DNA from: Achromobacter sp. AONIH1 | GTDB taxonomy: Bacteria; Pseudomonadota; Gammaproteobacteria; Burkholderiales; Burkholderiaceae_B | Direction of reading: 5' to 3' | Assembly: GCF_002902905.1 (NCBI RefSeq) | Contig: NZ_CP026124.1 | Coordinates: forward strand, 5,642,001-5,706,000 | DNA: 64,000 nt | Part shown: in pieces, positions 10,600 through 22,912 of the stretch | How positions within the stretch are numbered: the first letter of the stretch is position 1 | Layout: each line of letters opens with the position of its first letter | Position numbers and translations under genes: made by a program | The notes under the pieces: generated by a model | Told to the model about the DNA's origin: nothing | The model's input: the letters and a program-made list of their open reading frames with translations, nothing else | The model's database searches: none

Positions 10600-11958
10600 T
10601 CAGCCCTGCTGCGCCGGTGCCGGCACCGCCAGGCTCTGGCCTTGCTGCTGCGGCGCTTCGCCGGGCGACGGCAAATCCTGGCCGTCCAGCGCCCGTTCCA
10701 GCTGCCCGCGGTCGAGTTCGCCTTCCCAGCGCGCCACCACCACGGCGGCCGTGGCATTGCCGACCAGGTTGGTCAGCGCGCGGCATTCGGACATGAAACG
10801 GTCCACGCCCAGGATCAGCGCCATGCCGGCGACCGGCACGCTGGGCACCACCGACAGCGTGGCCGCCAAGGTGATGAAACCCGCGCCCGTCACGCCCGCC
10901 GCGCCCTTGGAGCTCAGCATCGCCACCAGCAGCAGAAGGATCTGATCGCCCAGCGACAGCGGAATATCGCAGGCCTGCGCGATGAACAGCGCCGCCATGG
11001 TCATGTAGATATTGGTGCCGTCCAGGTTGAACGAATAGCCGGTCGGCACCACCAGCCCGACCACGGACTTCGAACACCCGGCCTTCTCCATCTTCTGCAT
11101 CAGCGTCGGCAGCGCGGCTTCCGAGGAGCTCGTGCCCAGCACCAGCAGCAGCTCTTCGCGGATGTAGCGCACCAGCTTCAGGATGGAAAAACCGTTGTAG
11201 CGCGCCACCGCGCCCAGCACGATCACCACGAACAACACCGAGGTGGCGTAGAACGTGCCCACCAGCATGGCCAGATTGACCACCGACTTGATGCCGTACT
11301 TGCCGATGGTGAAGGCCATGGCGCCGAACGCGCCGATCGGCGCCGCCTTCATCAGGATGGCGACCAGCTTGAAGATGGGCTGGGCCAGCGCCGTCAGAAA
11401 GTTCAGCACCGGTTTGCCGCGCTCGCCGACCTGCGCCAGCGCGATGCCGAACAACACCGCGACGAACAGCACCTGCAGGATGTCGCCGCCGACGAAGGGG
11501 CTGAAGATGGTCGTCGGGATGATGTTCATCAGGAAGCCGGTGATGGTCGAGTCATGGGCCTTGGCCACATAGCCCGACACCGCCTTGGTGTCCAGCGTCT
11601 TGGGGTCGATGTGCATGCCGGCGCCCGGCTGCACGATATGGCTGACCACCATGCCGACCACCAGGGCCAGCGTCGAGAACACCAGGAAGTACAGCATGGC
11701 CTTGCCTGCCACGCGGCCGACCTTCTTCAGGTCGCTCATGGCGGCGATGCCGGTGGCCACGGTCAGGAAGATGACGGGCGCGATGATCATCTTCACCAGC
11801 TTGATGAAGCCGTCGCCCAGCGGTTGCATGGACTGTCCCAGCTCAGGCTTGTAGTGGCCGAGCAGCATGCCGACCACGATGGCGAAAAGCACCTGCACGT
11901 ACAGGACTTGATAGAACTTCAGCTTGCGCGCGGGCGCGCCTTGATCAGTGTCGATCAT
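10600..11958 (-). CDS. dctA: C4-dicarboxylate:cation symporter DctA
   Basis: 452 residues from the ATG at 11958 (a GTG five codons upstream is possible; GGGGA precedes the ATG by about 9 nt). Dicarboxylate/amino-acid:cation symporter fold with eight helices and two hairpins. [20 protein letters not shown] (serine-rich re-entrant loop) and [20 protein letters not shown] are diagnostic. It imports succinate, fumarate and malate into the cytosol. Divergent from dctBD; a sigma-54 promoter and DctD-like enhancer sites lie in the shared intergenic region, so induction by C4-dicarboxylates through DctB/DctD is expected. The C-terminus is Pro/Gln-rich. Confidence 0.96.
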   Translation of the reverse strand: MIDTDQGAPARKLKFYQVLYVQVLFAIVVGMLLGHYKPELGQSMQPLGDGFIKLVKMIIAPVIFLTVATGIAAMSDLKKVGRVAGKAMLYFLVFSTLALVVGMVVSHIVQPGAGMHIDPKTLDTKAVSGYVAKAHDSTITGFLMNIIPTTIFSPFVGGDILQVLFVAVLFGIALAQVGERGKPVLNFLTALAQPIFKLVAILMKAAPIGAFGAMAFTIGKYGIKSVVNLAMLVGTFYATSVLFVVIVLGAVARYNGFSILKLVRYIREELLLVLGTSSSEAALPTLMQKMEKAGCSKSVVGLVVPTGYSFNLDGTNIYMTMAALFIAQACDIPLSLGDQILLLLVAMLSSKGAAGVTGAGFITLAATLSVVPSVPVAGMALILGVDRFMSECRALTNLVGNATAAVVVARWEGELDRGQLERALDGQDLPSPGEAPQQQGQSLAVPAPAQQG

Positions 11959-12098
11959 GGGTTTTGTCCCCACCAGGGCCCCAGCTCCGCGCGATTCAGC
12001 AGCACGGGCGGCGGGGCGTTATCTCTTTTATGGTCGCCCCGCATGGGGAGGCGGCCGATTTCACCGCGCGGACGCGCCACGGGCTTGTCCTTTCTTAT

Positions 12099-12113
12099 GC
12101 AAACGGCGTGCCA
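12099..12113 (-). promoter_or_regulatory. Sigma-54 (RpoN) promoter of dctA
   Basis: Read on the minus strand the 15 bases are TGGCACGCCGTTTGC, an exact match to the -24/-12 consensus TGGCACG-N4-TTGC with GG and GC separated by 10. The predicted start of transcription is near 12088, leaving a leader of about 130 nt before the dctA ATG. Confidence 0.92.
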
Positions 12114-12195
12114 ACCTGCCTGGGCACACAAAAACATTCCAACCCATTGAAAAACAAGGATTTTCTTTTTTTCCAATGAACATCGGCGGATCCTG

Positions 12196-12245
12196 GCTGC
12201 GAAAGTCCGCACAAGCCGGAGATAAAATGTGCGAAAAACCGCACA
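12196..12245. promoter_or_regulatory. Two tandem DctD-type upstream activating sites
   Basis: 12228-12245 is a perfect inverted repeat TGTGCG-N6-CGCACA. 12196-12213 has the same architecture with an intact right half (CGCACA) and two mismatches in the left half. Centres are 32 bp apart, about three helical turns, and roughly 115-150 bp upstream of the predicted dctA start, a normal enhancer distance. The motif resembles the palindromes known for rhizobial and pseudomonad DctD. The promoter-distal site ends 3 bp before the dctB ATG. Confidence 0.82.
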
Positions 12246-12248
12246 ACC

Positions 12249-14171
12249 ATGTCCGATTCCACCGCCACCCCGCGCATCGAGCCGCCCGCCAGCAAGCCGG
12301 GCATGGGCTGGCCCGCGCGCATCACGCTGGCGTTGCTGCTCATCGGCGCCATCTTCGCCGTGCTGCATCTGGCCACCGGCTGGGCGCGCGAAGGCGCGCT
12401 GCGGGAGGCGGCCCAGCTGGCGCGCAACGCCAGCCAAATCAACGCCGCCCTGCTGCGCAACAACCTGGACAAATTCCGCGCGCTGCCCTTCGTGCTGACG
12501 CGCGATGTGGACCTGCGCGCGGCGCTGCTGGATCCCGTGCCGGCCCAGATCGGGCCGCTCGATGAAAAACTCGAAGCCCTGAGCCGCGGCGTAGGCGCGG
12601 CGGCCATCTACGTGCTGGACCGCACGGGCTACGCCATCGCCGCCAGCAACTGGCGCGAGCCGGCCAGCTTCGAGGGCGTGGACTACCAGTTCCGGCCGTA
12701 TTTCCGTGGCGCGGTCGCGCATGGCTCGGCCGAGCACTTCGCGCTCGGCACCATCAGCCACGAAGCCGGCCTGTACCTGTCGCGCCGCGTCGACGCGCCG
12801 GACGGCGGCATGCTCGGCGTGGTGGTGCTGAAGGTGGATTTCCGCGAGCTGGAGGCCGACTGGCGCCAGTCCAACGCGCCGATCTTCGTCACCGACGAAC
12901 ACGGCGTGGTCCTGCTGGGCAGCCTGCCTCAATGGCGCTTCGACGTGCTGGCGCCGCTATCCGAAGAGCTGGCGCAGCGGCTGCGCACCAGCCTGCAATT
13001 CGGCGACGCCCGCTTCCAGTCCGTGCCGATCAGCCCGCCGCTGCAGACCAGCAGCACGGGAACGCTGGTGCGCGCGGACGTGGCCCTGCCGCAGATACCG
13101 GCCGGCTCGCCGCTGCTGCACACCACGCTGCCCATCACCGAATCGCCGGGATGGACGCTGCACCTGCTGTCGCCGGTGCAGTCCGCGCTGAACCGCGCCA
13201 GCGCCAATGCCCAGCTGGGCGCGCTGCTGGCGCAAAGCCTGCTGGCCGCCATCGTCGGCGTGCTGCTCTACCGCCGGCACCGAGGCCATGAGCACACCCG
13301 GCAGCAGACCGCCATCCGCCAGCAGCTCGCCGACCAGGTGCACGAACGCACGGCGCAGCTGCGGCTGGCCAACGACCGGCTGCTCGGCGAAATGGACGAA
13401 CGCCAACGCGCCCAGGCGCGGCTGCACACGCTGCAGGATGAGCTGGTCCAGGCCAGCAAGCTGGCCTTGCTGGGACAGGTGGCCGCCGGCGTCGCGCACG
13501 AAATCAACCAGCCTGTCGCCGCCATCCGCAGCTACGCGGACAATGCCGCCGAATTCCTGCGCCGCCAGGATCCGGAGACCGCGCGCGAGAACCTGGAATC
13601 CATCGCCTCGCTCACGGAACGCATCGGCCATATCACCGGCGAGCTGCGCGCCTTCTCGCGCAAGGCCAGCACGCAGGTCGCGCCGATCAGCCTGGGCGCG
13701 GCGCTGGACGGCGCGCTGCTGCTGGCCGGCCCGCGCGCCGCGCGGCAGGGCGTGGCGCTGCATCGGCCGGCCGCCGGCCAGGATGCGCGGGTGCTGGCCG
13801 ACCGCATCCGGCTGGAGCAGGTGCTGGTCAATCTGCTGCAGAACGCGCTGGACGCTCTGGGCGGTCAGCCCGGCGGCCGCATCACCCTGGCCTTGCGCGA
13901 CCAGGGCGAGCGGGTGCAGCTCTATTTCCATGACAACGGACCGGGCCTGAGCGCCGAAGCGCTGGCCGGCCTGTTCACGCCCTTCCACACCACCAAGCCC
14001 GAGGGCCTGGGACTGGGGCTGGTGATCTCCCGCGACATCGTCGCCGAATTCGGCGGCGAGCTGCGCGCGGCGGATGCCACGGACCCGGAGTTCCCCGCGC
14101 CCCACGGCCCCGGACGCGGCGCCCTGTTCATCCTGACGCTGCGCAAGGCGTCCCCCCTTCCCGCATCATGA
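12249..14171 (+). CDS. dctB: C4-dicarboxylate sensor histidine kinase DctB
   Basis: 640 residues. One N-terminal helix (about 24-46), a large periplasmic PDC/dCACHE sensor region to about 315, a second helix (about 320-342), a coiled coil, then the kinase core. The phosphoacceptor is His417 in [21 protein letters not shown]. The N box [16 protein letters not shown] and [13 protein letters not shown] form the ATP-binding lid. It senses periplasmic C4-dicarboxylates and phosphorylates DctD. No good ribosome-binding site precedes the ATG: the nearest GGAG is 27 nt upstream and the enhancer palindrome abuts the start. ATGA overlap with dctD. Confidence 0.95.
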   Translation: MSDSTATPRIEPPASKPGMGWPARITLALLLIGAIFAVLHLATGWAREGALREAAQLARNASQINAALLRNNLDKFRALPFVLTRDVDLRAALLDPVPAQIGPLDEKLEALSRGVGAAAIYVLDRTGYAIAASNWREPASFEGVDYQFRPYFRGAVAHGSAEHFALGTISHEAGLYLSRRVDAPDGGMLGVVVLKVDFRELEADWRQSNAPIFVTDEHGVVLLGSLPQWRFDVLAPLSEELAQRLRTSLQFGDARFQSVPISPPLQTSSTGTLVRADVALPQIPAGSPLLHTTLPITESPGWTLHLLSPVQSALNRASANAQLGALLAQSLLAAIVGVLLYRRHRGHEHTRQQTAIRQQLADQVHERTAQLRLANDRLLGEMDERQRAQARLHTLQDELVQASKLALLGQVAAGVAHEINQPVAAIRSYADNAAEFLRRQDPETARENLESIASLTERIGHITGELRAFSRKASTQVAPISLGAALDGALLLAGPRAARQGVALHRPAAGQDARVLADRIRLEQVLVNLLQNALDALGGQPGGRITLALRDQGERVQLYFHDNGPGLSAEALAGLFTPFHTTKPEGLGLGLVISRDIVAEFGGELRAADATDPEFPAPHGPGRGALFILTLRKASPLPAS

Positions 14172-15574
14172 GCCGATCCGCCTCTTCCGCGCCGCCATCC
14201 GGCGCCGCCGCCCTGCCCGCCAAACCCGCCGTGCGCGTGGTCTTCATCGACGACGACGCCGAGCTGCGCCGCGCCAACAGCCAGACGCTGAAGCTGCATG
14301 GCTTCCAGGTGGAGGCCCATGCCAGCGCCCGCGCCGCGCTGCCCGTGCTGACGCGCGCGTTCGACGGCGTGGTGGTGACCGACATCCGCATGCCGGACAT
14401 GGACGGGCTGCAACTGTTCCAGCGGCTGCGCGACCTCGACGCCGAAATCCCCGTCATCCTGATCACCGGCCATGGCGACATCGCCACCGCCGTCCAGTGC
14501 ATGCGCGAGGGCGCCTATGACTTCCTGGCCAAGCCCTATCCCGCCGAGCGCCTGATCGCCACCATCGGCCATGCCGCCGAGAAGCGCAGGCTGGTGCAGG
14601 AAAACCGCCGCCTGCAGGAAGCGGCCTTCGCCTCGGGCGCCGACGCGGAGCCATTCATCGGCAATACCCCGGCCATGCTGCGGATCAAGCAGACGCTGCG
14701 GCATATCGCCGACGCCGACGTGGACGTGCTGGTGGAAGGCGAGACCGGCACCGGCAAGGAAGTGGTCGCCAGCGCACTGCATCGTCTGAGCCGCCGACGC
14801 CAGCACGAACTGGTGGCGATCAACTGCGGCGCGCTGCCCGAAAGCGTGATCGAGAGCGAGCTGTTCGGCCATGAGGCGGGCGCCTTCACCGGCGCCCAGA
14901 AGAGGCGCATCGGCCGCATCGAGCATGCCAGCGGCGGCACGCTGTTCCTCGATGAGATCGAGAGCATGCCCCTGAACATCCAGGTCAAGTTCCTGCGCGT
15001 GCTGGAAACCCGCCAGATCACGCCGCTGGGCACCAACGACGTGCGCAGACTGGACCTGCGGGTGGTCGCGGCCACCAAGGAAGACCTGGGCAGCGCGCTG
15101 GCGCGCCCGCATTTCCGCGAAGACCTGTTCTATCGCCTGAACGTCGTCACCATCCGGATCCCGCCGCTACGCGAACGGCGCGACGACATTCCGCTGCTGT
15201 TCGCGCACTACCTGGGCATCGCCTCGCGGCGCTTCCAGCGCGACATCCCCGACCTGCCGGCGCAGGTCCGGCAGCATCTGCTGGAACACGCCTGGCCCGG
15301 CAACGTGCGCGAGCTGGCCCACTTCGCCGAGCGCGTCGTGCTGGGCGTGCATGGCGGCACGCCGCTGTCGGCGCCGCAGCCTGCCGGTGCGGGCAGCCTG
15401 CCGGAAAGGGTGGAACGCTTCGAGGCGCAACTGATCCGCGACGCGCTGGCCGTCAACCATGGCGATATCAAATCCACGCTGGAAGCCCTGGGCATTCCGC
15501 GCAAGACGTTCTACGACAAGCTTCAACGCCATGGCATAGACCGCCAGGAATACACCGGCGGCGCGTTGGAATAG
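14168..15574 (+). CDS. dctD: C4-dicarboxylate response regulator DctD (sigma-54 activator)
   Basis: 468 residues. Receiver domain about 22-135 with phosphoacceptor Asp72 in [12 protein letters not shown] and Lys at AKPYPAE. AAA+ domain has Walker A GETGTGKE (191-198), the sigma-54-contacting GAFTGA loop (238-243) and Walker B LFLDEIE (259-265). C-terminal Fis-type helix-turn-helix is [20 protein letters not shown]. It activates sigma-54 RNA polymerase at dctA. Translationally coupled to dctB by an ATGA overlap. The stop is 22 bp from the convergent pirin gene stop, with a 14-bp GC palindrome between them. Confidence 0.96.
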   Translation: MSRSASSAPPSGAAALPAKPAVRVVFIDDDAELRRANSQTLKLHGFQVEAHASARAALPVLTRAFDGVVVTDIRMPDMDGLQLFQRLRDLDAEIPVILITGHGDIATAVQCMREGAYDFLAKPYPAERLIATIGHAAEKRRLVQENRRLQEAAFASGADAEPFIGNTPAMLRIKQTLRHIADADVDVLVEGETGTGKEVVASALHRLSRRRQHELVAINCGALPESVIESELFGHEAGAFTGAQKRRIGRIEHASGGTLFLDEIESMPLNIQVKFLRVLETRQITPLGTNDVRRLDLRVVAATKEDLGSALARPHFREDLFYRLNVVTIRIPPLRERRDDIPLLFAHYLGIASRRFQRDIPDLPAQVRQHLLEHAWPGNVRELAHFAERVVLGVHGGTPLSAPQPAGAGSLPERVERFEAQLIRDALAVNHGDIKSTLEALGIPRKTFYDKLQRHGIDRQEYTGGALE

Positions 15575-15596
15575 CGGCGCCGCCGCGGCGGCCGGC

Positions 15597-16538
15597 TCAG
15601 CCCGCGCCGGCCGGCTCCGCGGGCCTGCCCGGCGCCGCCCCGTCATCTCGGATCCGTCCGAAATCGCCCGCGTCGTAGGCCCGCATGGCCTCTTCCAGCG
15701 CGCGCTGCGAAGCCATCACGAATGGGCCGCGCTGGATCACGGGCTCGTCGATGACGGGCCCGGCGATCAGGACGATGTGCGCCGGCGCCCGGCCGGCGAT
15801 CAGCAGCAGCATGCCGTCGCCGTCGGCAGAGGCCGCCACGGCCGAACCCGTATGCAGGACGGCGAAGTCCGGATCCTCCCCCTGCCGCCTGGCGGCCGGC
15901 GCCGCGCCGGGCCCGAGCTGGTGGCGCGCGCGCAGGCCCAGGTCGCCCTGCACCGCGTAGACCCAGGCATTCCAGCCGTCGGGCAGCGGCACCAGGCGAG
16001 TGGCGCCGGGGCGCAGCCAGATGTCCAGGATCAGCAGCGGCTCGGGACCCAGCGGCGGCGACTCCCAGCCGTCATAGGCGCCCGACACCACGCGCACCCG
16101 GCCCGCGTCGCTCTGGATGATGGGCATTTCCCAGGCGCGCAGCAGCGACGTCGCCGGAGGCAGCCCTTTCAGACGCTCGGGCAGGTTCACGAACATCTGC
16201 AGACCGTTGAGCCGGGCCGGGCCGACCGGCTGCTGCGTATGCACGATCCCCTTGCCGGCCAGGGTCCAGTGCAGGTCGCCCGCGCGGATCTCGTGGTCGT
16301 TGCGCACGCTGTCCAGGCTTTGCATCACGCCCTGGCTGTCCTCGAACAACAGCGTCACCGCGGAAATGCCGGCGTGCGGATGCGGCGCGAAGGTCGGACC
16401 CGTCATCACGAAATGGTCCACCAGCACCAGCGGCGACATGCCCAGGGGGAAATCGGTGTGGCGGAACTGGCGGATGGAACAGGCCTCGCCGACCGGCTGG
16501 GCCTGGCTGGCGACCAGCGGGCTGAGAAGAATCGTCAA
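15597..16538 (-). CDS. Pirin family protein
   Basis: 313 residues with the bicupin pirin layout: FRHTDFPLGMSPLVLVDHF, HPHAGISAVTLLFED and LHWTLAGKGIVHTQQPV carry the metal-binding His residues of the first cupin; QMFVNLP follows. Pirins bind Fe or Ni; some act as quercetinases or as redox-linked cofactors, and role here is unknown. Divergent from a LysR regulator with a perfect palindrome between them, the classic arrangement for a LysR gene controlling its neighbour. The C-terminal 20 residues are low-complexity. Confidence 0.88.
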   Translation of the reverse strand: MTILLSPLVASQAQPVGEACSIRQFRHTDFPLGMSPLVLVDHFVMTGPTFAPHPHAGISAVTLLFEDSQGVMQSLDSVRNDHEIRAGDLHWTLAGKGIVHTQQPVGPARLNGLQMFVNLPERLKGLPPATSLLRAWEMPIIQSDAGRVRVVSGAYDGWESPPLGPEPLLILDIWLRPGATRLVPLPDGWNAWVYAVQGDLGLRARHQLGPGAAPAARRQGEDPDFAVLHTGSAVAASADGDGMLLLIAGRAPAHIVLIAGPVIDEPVIQRGPFVMASQRALEEAMRAYDAGDFGRIRDDGAAPGRPAEPAGAG

Positions 16539-16617
16539 GAATATGCTGCCTGATTGTTGCGTGGCGCACAGCTTAGGCGTTCCGCATGCCAGACAATAGA
16601 GGCCAATTTCAGGAATA

Positions 16618-16640
16618 ATTGTCCTGCTTGTCAGGACAAT
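16618..16640. promoter_or_regulatory. Operator-like palindrome between pirin and LysR genes
   Basis: ATTGTCCTG-CTTGT-CAGGACAAT is a perfect 9-bp inverted repeat with a 5-nt spacer, 19 bp before the LysR-type gene. Placement and symmetry fit the binding site of that regulator. Confidence 0.75.
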
Positions 16641-16659
16641 CTCAACACATGTTTCCTTT

Positions 16660-17568
16660 ATGACTTCCCATATTCACCACCTGGACGACCTGCTGCTTTT
16701 TAGCGAGGTGGTGGAAAAAGGCGGCTTCTCCGCCGCCGCCCGCATCCTGGGCCTGCAGCGCTCCAAACTCAGCCGGCGCGTGGCGGACCTTGAAGCCCGG
16801 TTGGGGCTGCGCCTGCTGCAACGCAATACCCGGCATATCTCGCTGACGCCCATGGGCGAACAGATCTATGTGCACGCCCGCGCCATGGCGCGCGAGGCGC
16901 GCACGGCCTATGACCTGGCGGCATCGATGGGCGACACGCCCAGCGGGCTGCTGCGCATCACGGCGCCGTCGGCCCTGGCGGTCACGCTGCTGGGCGACCT
17001 GATCGGACGCTACTGCCAGCAGCACCCTCGCGTGCGCGTGCTGCTGGACACCCGCGACCAGATCATCGACCTGGTGGGTGAAGGCTACGACCTGGCCTTC
17101 CGCGCGCAGGGCGCCTCGCTGACGGACTCGCGACTGGTGGCGCGCGAACTGGCCCCGGTTCCGCTGGTCCTGGTCGCCGCGCCGGACCTGGCGCGCGCCG
17201 ACCTGCGCCGTCCGCGCGACCTGACCGCGCTGCCGCTGCTGGCCCATGCCACGCAGGACAGCCTGCAGAACTGGCAATTCAGCCATCCTTCGGGCGAGCG
17301 GGAGTCGCTGGAGTTCACGCCCCGCAGCCTGAGCAACAATCCGGCCGCGGTGCGCGAGATGGCGCGCGCCGGCCTGGGCATCGCGCTACTGCCGCACTAT
17401 CTGTGCGCGGCCTCGCTGGCGCGCGGCGACCTCGTCGCCCTGCTGCCGTCCTGGACCGCCGCGCCGGCCCGCATCTACGCGGTCATGCCCGCCCGCCGAG
17501 GCACGCCGCTGGCCCTGCGGCGGTTCCTGGACTTCGCCATCGCCGAATTGCCCGCGCGGCTGGGTTGA
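16660..17568 (+). CDS. LysR-family transcriptional regulator
   Basis: 302 residues. N-terminal winged helix about 1-60 with DLLLFSEVVEKGGFSAAARILGLQRSKLSRRVADLEARLG; effector-binding domain follows with typical LLRITAPSALA and GIALLPHYLCAASLARGDLVALLPSW. Belongs to the branch used by regulators of quinone or aromatic-response genes (CrgA/AaeR-like), a loose assignment. It is divergent from the pirin gene and probably regulates it through the palindrome at 16618-16640. No clear Shine-Dalgarno precedes the ATG. Confidence 0.9.
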   Translation: MTSHIHHLDDLLLFSEVVEKGGFSAAARILGLQRSKLSRRVADLEARLGLRLLQRNTRHISLTPMGEQIYVHARAMAREARTAYDLAASMGDTPSGLLRITAPSALAVTLLGDLIGRYCQQHPRVRVLLDTRDQIIDLVGEGYDLAFRAQGASLTDSRLVARELAPVPLVLVAAPDLARADLRRPRDLTALPLLAHATQDSLQNWQFSHPSGERESLEFTPRSLSNNPAAVREMARAGLGIALLPHYLCAASLARGDLVALLPSWTAAPARIYAVMPARRGTPLALRRFLDFAIAELPARLG

Positions 17569-17642
17569 ACGCCCGCCGCGTGCCGGCCGCCATACGCTTG
17601 CAGGACTTTCTTGGTAAAAAAACAGGGTCCCCGCGGGGATGC

Positions 17643-17683
17643 GCCCGCCGCCTCGCGCGTTGGCGGCGGCGCGCGAGGCGGGC
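17643..17683 (+). terminator. GC-rich hairpin downstream of LysR gene
   Basis: CCTCGCGCG (17651-17659) pairs with CGCGCGAGG (17670-17678), extended by GCCCG/CGGGC arms with a small bulge. No T tract follows, so termination would be Rho-assisted at best. Confidence 0.4.
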
Positions 17684-17737
17684 CGGACGGCCTCGGGCCC
17701 GGTTTGGGCAGGGCCGGAACTTTGACGCGCCACCCAA

Positions 17738-17758
17738 GTCTTATATAAGATATAAGAC
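17738..17758. promoter_or_regulatory. AT-rich palindromic operator upstream of aconitase
   Basis: GTCTTATAT-AAG-ATATAAGAC is a perfect 9-bp inverted repeat with 3-nt spacer in otherwise GC-rich DNA, followed at once by a further half-like CATAAG. It lies about 97 bp before the aconitase start, so a transcription factor, plausibly GntR-type, could bind over the promoter. Factor identity is inference. Confidence 0.65.
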
Positions 17759-17854
17759 ATAAGGTCCGCCGCGAGCTTGTCACGCTTAGAATGACAAACG
17801 CGCCAAAACGCCAGAAAATGCCGGCTTCACGCGGGCGAAACCATGGAGTCCATC

Positions 17855-20560
<2,706 letters not shown>

Positions 20561-20588
20561 GCCCGGGCCCCGCGCGGGCCATCAAGGC

Positions 20589-20626
20589 AAAAGCCCCCGG
20601 AACCTCGCGGTTCCGGGGGCTTTTTT
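20589..20626. terminator. Rho-independent terminator (bidirectional)
   Basis: AAAGCCCCCGGAACC and GGTTCCGGGGGCTTT form a long perfect stem with a TCGC loop, followed by T6; the A-run on the 5' side lets it also serve the convergent OmpA-domain gene. Confidence 0.95.
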
Positions 20627-20657
20627 GATCACCGGGCCATGCCTCGGTGGCGTGTCG

Positions 20658-21623
20658 TCACTGGCTGACCAGCTCGACGCGGCGGTTCTTCGCGCGGCCG
20701 GCCTCGGCGTCGTTGGCGGCCACCGGCGCCAACGACGCCACGCCGCGCGGCGACAGGCGCGCGGCCGGGATCTTGTAGCCCGCCTCCAGCGCCTTGACCA
20801 CGGCGTCGGCGCGCTTTTGCGACAGGTCCATATTGCCGGCCAGCGTGCCCTGGTTGTCGGTGTGACCCACCACGTAGACCTTCAGGTTCGGATTGGCGTT
20901 GAGCAGCTTGCCCATCTCGTCCAGCGCCGCCTTCGATTCAGGCTTGACCACGGCCTTGTCGGTATCGAAGTACACGCCATAGATCGCGACGCGGCCCGAT
21001 TCGGCCAGCGACTTCTGCATGGCGGCCATGTCCAGCACCTGGACCTGCCCCGTTTGCATCGGCTTGGTTTCGAGCACCTGCTGGAACACCGGCGTGATGT
21101 GGTTGGAGCCGTCTTCCATCACGTCCAGGAACACGTAGATGTCGCCGGTGGGCGCTTCCTTCTTGGCCAGCACCACGTAGTACTTGCCGCCGAACGTGGC
21201 ATCGCCCTGGCCGGGCTGGCGTACCTTTCCGCCGTTGATGACGAAGGACTGGAAATCGCCGCCGCACTGCTCGTCGCCCTTGCATTCGAACAGGGTCTTG
21301 AAACCGCCGGCCTGCAACGCGCCCTGATAATTGCGGTAGACCTCCAGCGCCGATTTCTTGCCGTCGATGCGGTAGGAGATGCGGGTCAGCTTGCCCTCCA
21401 GCTCCAGGCCCTTGGCCTCGGCTTCGCGCGGGATCGGCCGGTCGGGCATCACGGCTTCGTCGAAGTCCTTGTGTTCGTAGGCGCGGATCTCGGCGCCCTC
21501 GAAGCGGGTCAGCGCGGGATGGTCCTTGGATCCCTTCACGTCCTCGGCCCAGGCCGGCGACGACGTCGCCAGCGACGCCGCGATGGCGGCCAGACACGCG
21601 GATTTCACGATATGCGCATTCAC
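20658..21623 (-). CDS. Secreted DUF4892-like protein with C-terminal OmpA domain
   Basis: 321 residues. Cleavable signal peptide (1-26, ending SPAWA-ED). The middle resembles DUF4892: R-x-EGAEIRAYEHKDFDEAV, a LEVYRNYQGALQAGGF segment and YYVVLAKK. The last 110 residues are an OmpA/Pal-type peptidoglycan-binding domain: IYGVYFDTDKAVVKPESKAAL and VVGHTDNQG with AKNRRVEL. Likely a periplasmic or outer-membrane-associated envelope protein; function unknown. Convergent with acnA across a strong terminator. Confidence 0.85.
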   Translation of the reverse strand: MNAHIVKSACLAAIAASLATSSPAWAEDVKGSKDHPALTRFEGAEIRAYEHKDFDEAVMPDRPIPREAEAKGLELEGKLTRISYRIDGKKSALEVYRNYQGALQAGGFKTLFECKGDEQCGGDFQSFVINGGKVRQPGQGDATFGGKYYVVLAKKEAPTGDIYVFLDVMEDGSNHITPVFQQVLETKPMQTGQVQVLDMAAMQKSLAESGRVAIYGVYFDTDKAVVKPESKAALDEMGKLLNANPNLKVYVVGHTDNQGTLAGNMDLSQKRADAVVKALEAGYKIPAARLSPRGVASLAPVAANDAEAGRAKNRRVELVSQ

Positions 21624-21713
21624 GATCTCTACACTCCCGGCCGGAAGGCTCCGGCATGCGTCCAGAAAGGAAAACGCCCGCGGATACGGGCGGCAGCCAT
21701 TATGCGCAGGCGT

Positions 21714-21727
21714 TTTGAAATTTCAAA
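21714..21727. promoter_or_regulatory. 14-bp AT palindrome upstream of the OmpA-domain gene
   Basis: TTTGAAATTTCAAA is a perfect palindrome about 90 bp upstream of the OmpA-domain gene, isolated in GC-rich DNA. Possible operator; no factor can be assigned. Confidence 0.45.
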
Positions 21728-21825
21728 CCACACCGGGTAACAAACCGTAGGCAAGCGCGTCCGGGCGCGACGCGCCCCCCGTCTGCTACGGGTTTCGACG
21801 GGCCTTTTATCCTTAGGCCCCGAAC

Positions 21826-21846
21826 CCGCTCGGGTAGCCCGAGCGG
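21826..21846 (-). terminator. Hairpin immediately after the dioxygenase gene
   Basis: CCGCTCGGG-TAG-CCCGAGCGG, a perfect 9-bp stem with 3-nt loop, begins 6 bp after the stop of the minus-strand dioxygenase. No T run follows on that strand. Confidence 0.5.
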
Positions 21847-21852
21847 CCTCTG

Positions 21853-22626
21853 TCAATCGAAGGCATAGGCATCCATCGCCAGGGCGCCATAGGAAATCTC
21901 GTCGTTCAGCCGCGTGGCCCGCCCGCCGCCCGCGCCCAACGCCACGTAGAGCGGCATCAGGTGATCGTCATGCGGATGGGCCTGCGCCGCGCCCGGCGCC
22001 CGCGCCTGCCAGTCCAGCAGCGCCGGCAGGTCATGGTCGGCCAGACGGCCGGCATACCATTGCTGGAACGCCGGCACATACGACGCCGGCGGCGCATCCT
22101 GCGGCATGCGCACATCGCGCAGATTGTGCGTCAGCGAACCCGAGCCGATGATCAGCACGTCCTCGTCGCGCAGCGGCGCCAGCGCGCGGCCCAGTTCGAG
22201 CTGCCCGGCGGCGTCGCGCTCCATGTCCAGCGACAACTGCACCACCGGCACGTCGACCTCGGGATACAGGTAGCGCAGCGGCACCCAGGCGCCATGGTCC
22301 AGCGGACGGCGCGGATCACGGTCGGCGGCGATGCCGGCGTCGGCCAGCAGCGCCTGCGCGCGCGCGGCCAGTTCCGGCGAACCGGGCGCGGCGTATTGCA
22401 ACGTGTACAGCTCCGGCGGAAAACCGCCGAAATCGTGCCAGGCCACCTGTTGGTCGCGCGTGGACAGGGCCAGGCCATGGCCCATCCAGTGCGGCGACAC
22501 CACCAGGATGGCGCGCGGCTTGCGGCCCTGCGCCTGGCTCCAGGCGGCCAGCGCGGGGCCGGTCAGACCGGGCTCGACGGCCAGCATAGGGGAACCGTGG
22601 GAAACGAAAAGCGTGGGCCAACGCAT
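21853..22626 (-). CDS. DODA/LigB-type extradiol ring-opening dioxygenase (YgiD-like)
   Basis: 257 residues from the ATG at 22626, preceded by AGGAGG at 7-nt spacing. N-terminal TLFVSHGSPMLAVEP, PHWMGHG, VPLRYLYPEVDVPVVQLSLD and GSGSLTHNLRD give the His/Glu metal ligands of class III extradiol dioxygenases of the 4,5-DOPA dioxygenase branch. Such enzymes open catechol-type rings with Fe or Zn; physiological substrate is unknown. Isolated gene; divergent from the DUF2863 gene across about 290 bp that contains several AATCCGAT/ATCGGATT-type half-repeats. Confidence 0.9.
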   Translation of the reverse strand: MRWPTLFVSHGSPMLAVEPGLTGPALAAWSQAQGRKPRAILVVSPHWMGHGLALSTRDQQVAWHDFGGFPPELYTLQYAAPGSPELAARAQALLADAGIAADRDPRRPLDHGAWVPLRYLYPEVDVPVVQLSLDMERDAAGQLELGRALAPLRDEDVLIIGSGSLTHNLRDVRMPQDAPPASYVPAFQQWYAGRLADHDLPALLDWQARAPGAAQAHPHDDHLMPLYVALGAGGGRATRLNDEISYGALAMDAYAFD

Positions 22627-22912
22627 GGCGCTGCCTCCTGAATAAAATCCGATGACAACATTTTCTTCCGATTTGATTGAGCAATAAATATGGAATTTCG
22701 ACATGCTCTGTTGCCAAAATCGGATCAATACCTCCCACCGTTTTTGCAGCCGCGCCGCGCGCGCACGAAAAGGCGTGCCGCAATCGCCTTCCCCCCGCCC
22801 GGGCTCCAGCATCCATGCGCCTGCGCGCGGCCACGGCCGACACCGCAATGATCCGGTTCAGCGCGGGCGTTAAACTACGCTGTTGCACACTCACTGGATG
22901 CCCATAGAAGTC

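Noticed and set aside
15579..15592. GCCGCCGCGGCGGC palindrome as a terminator between dctD and the pirin gene
   Set aside because: Self-complementary without a loop or T tract; likely GC composition.
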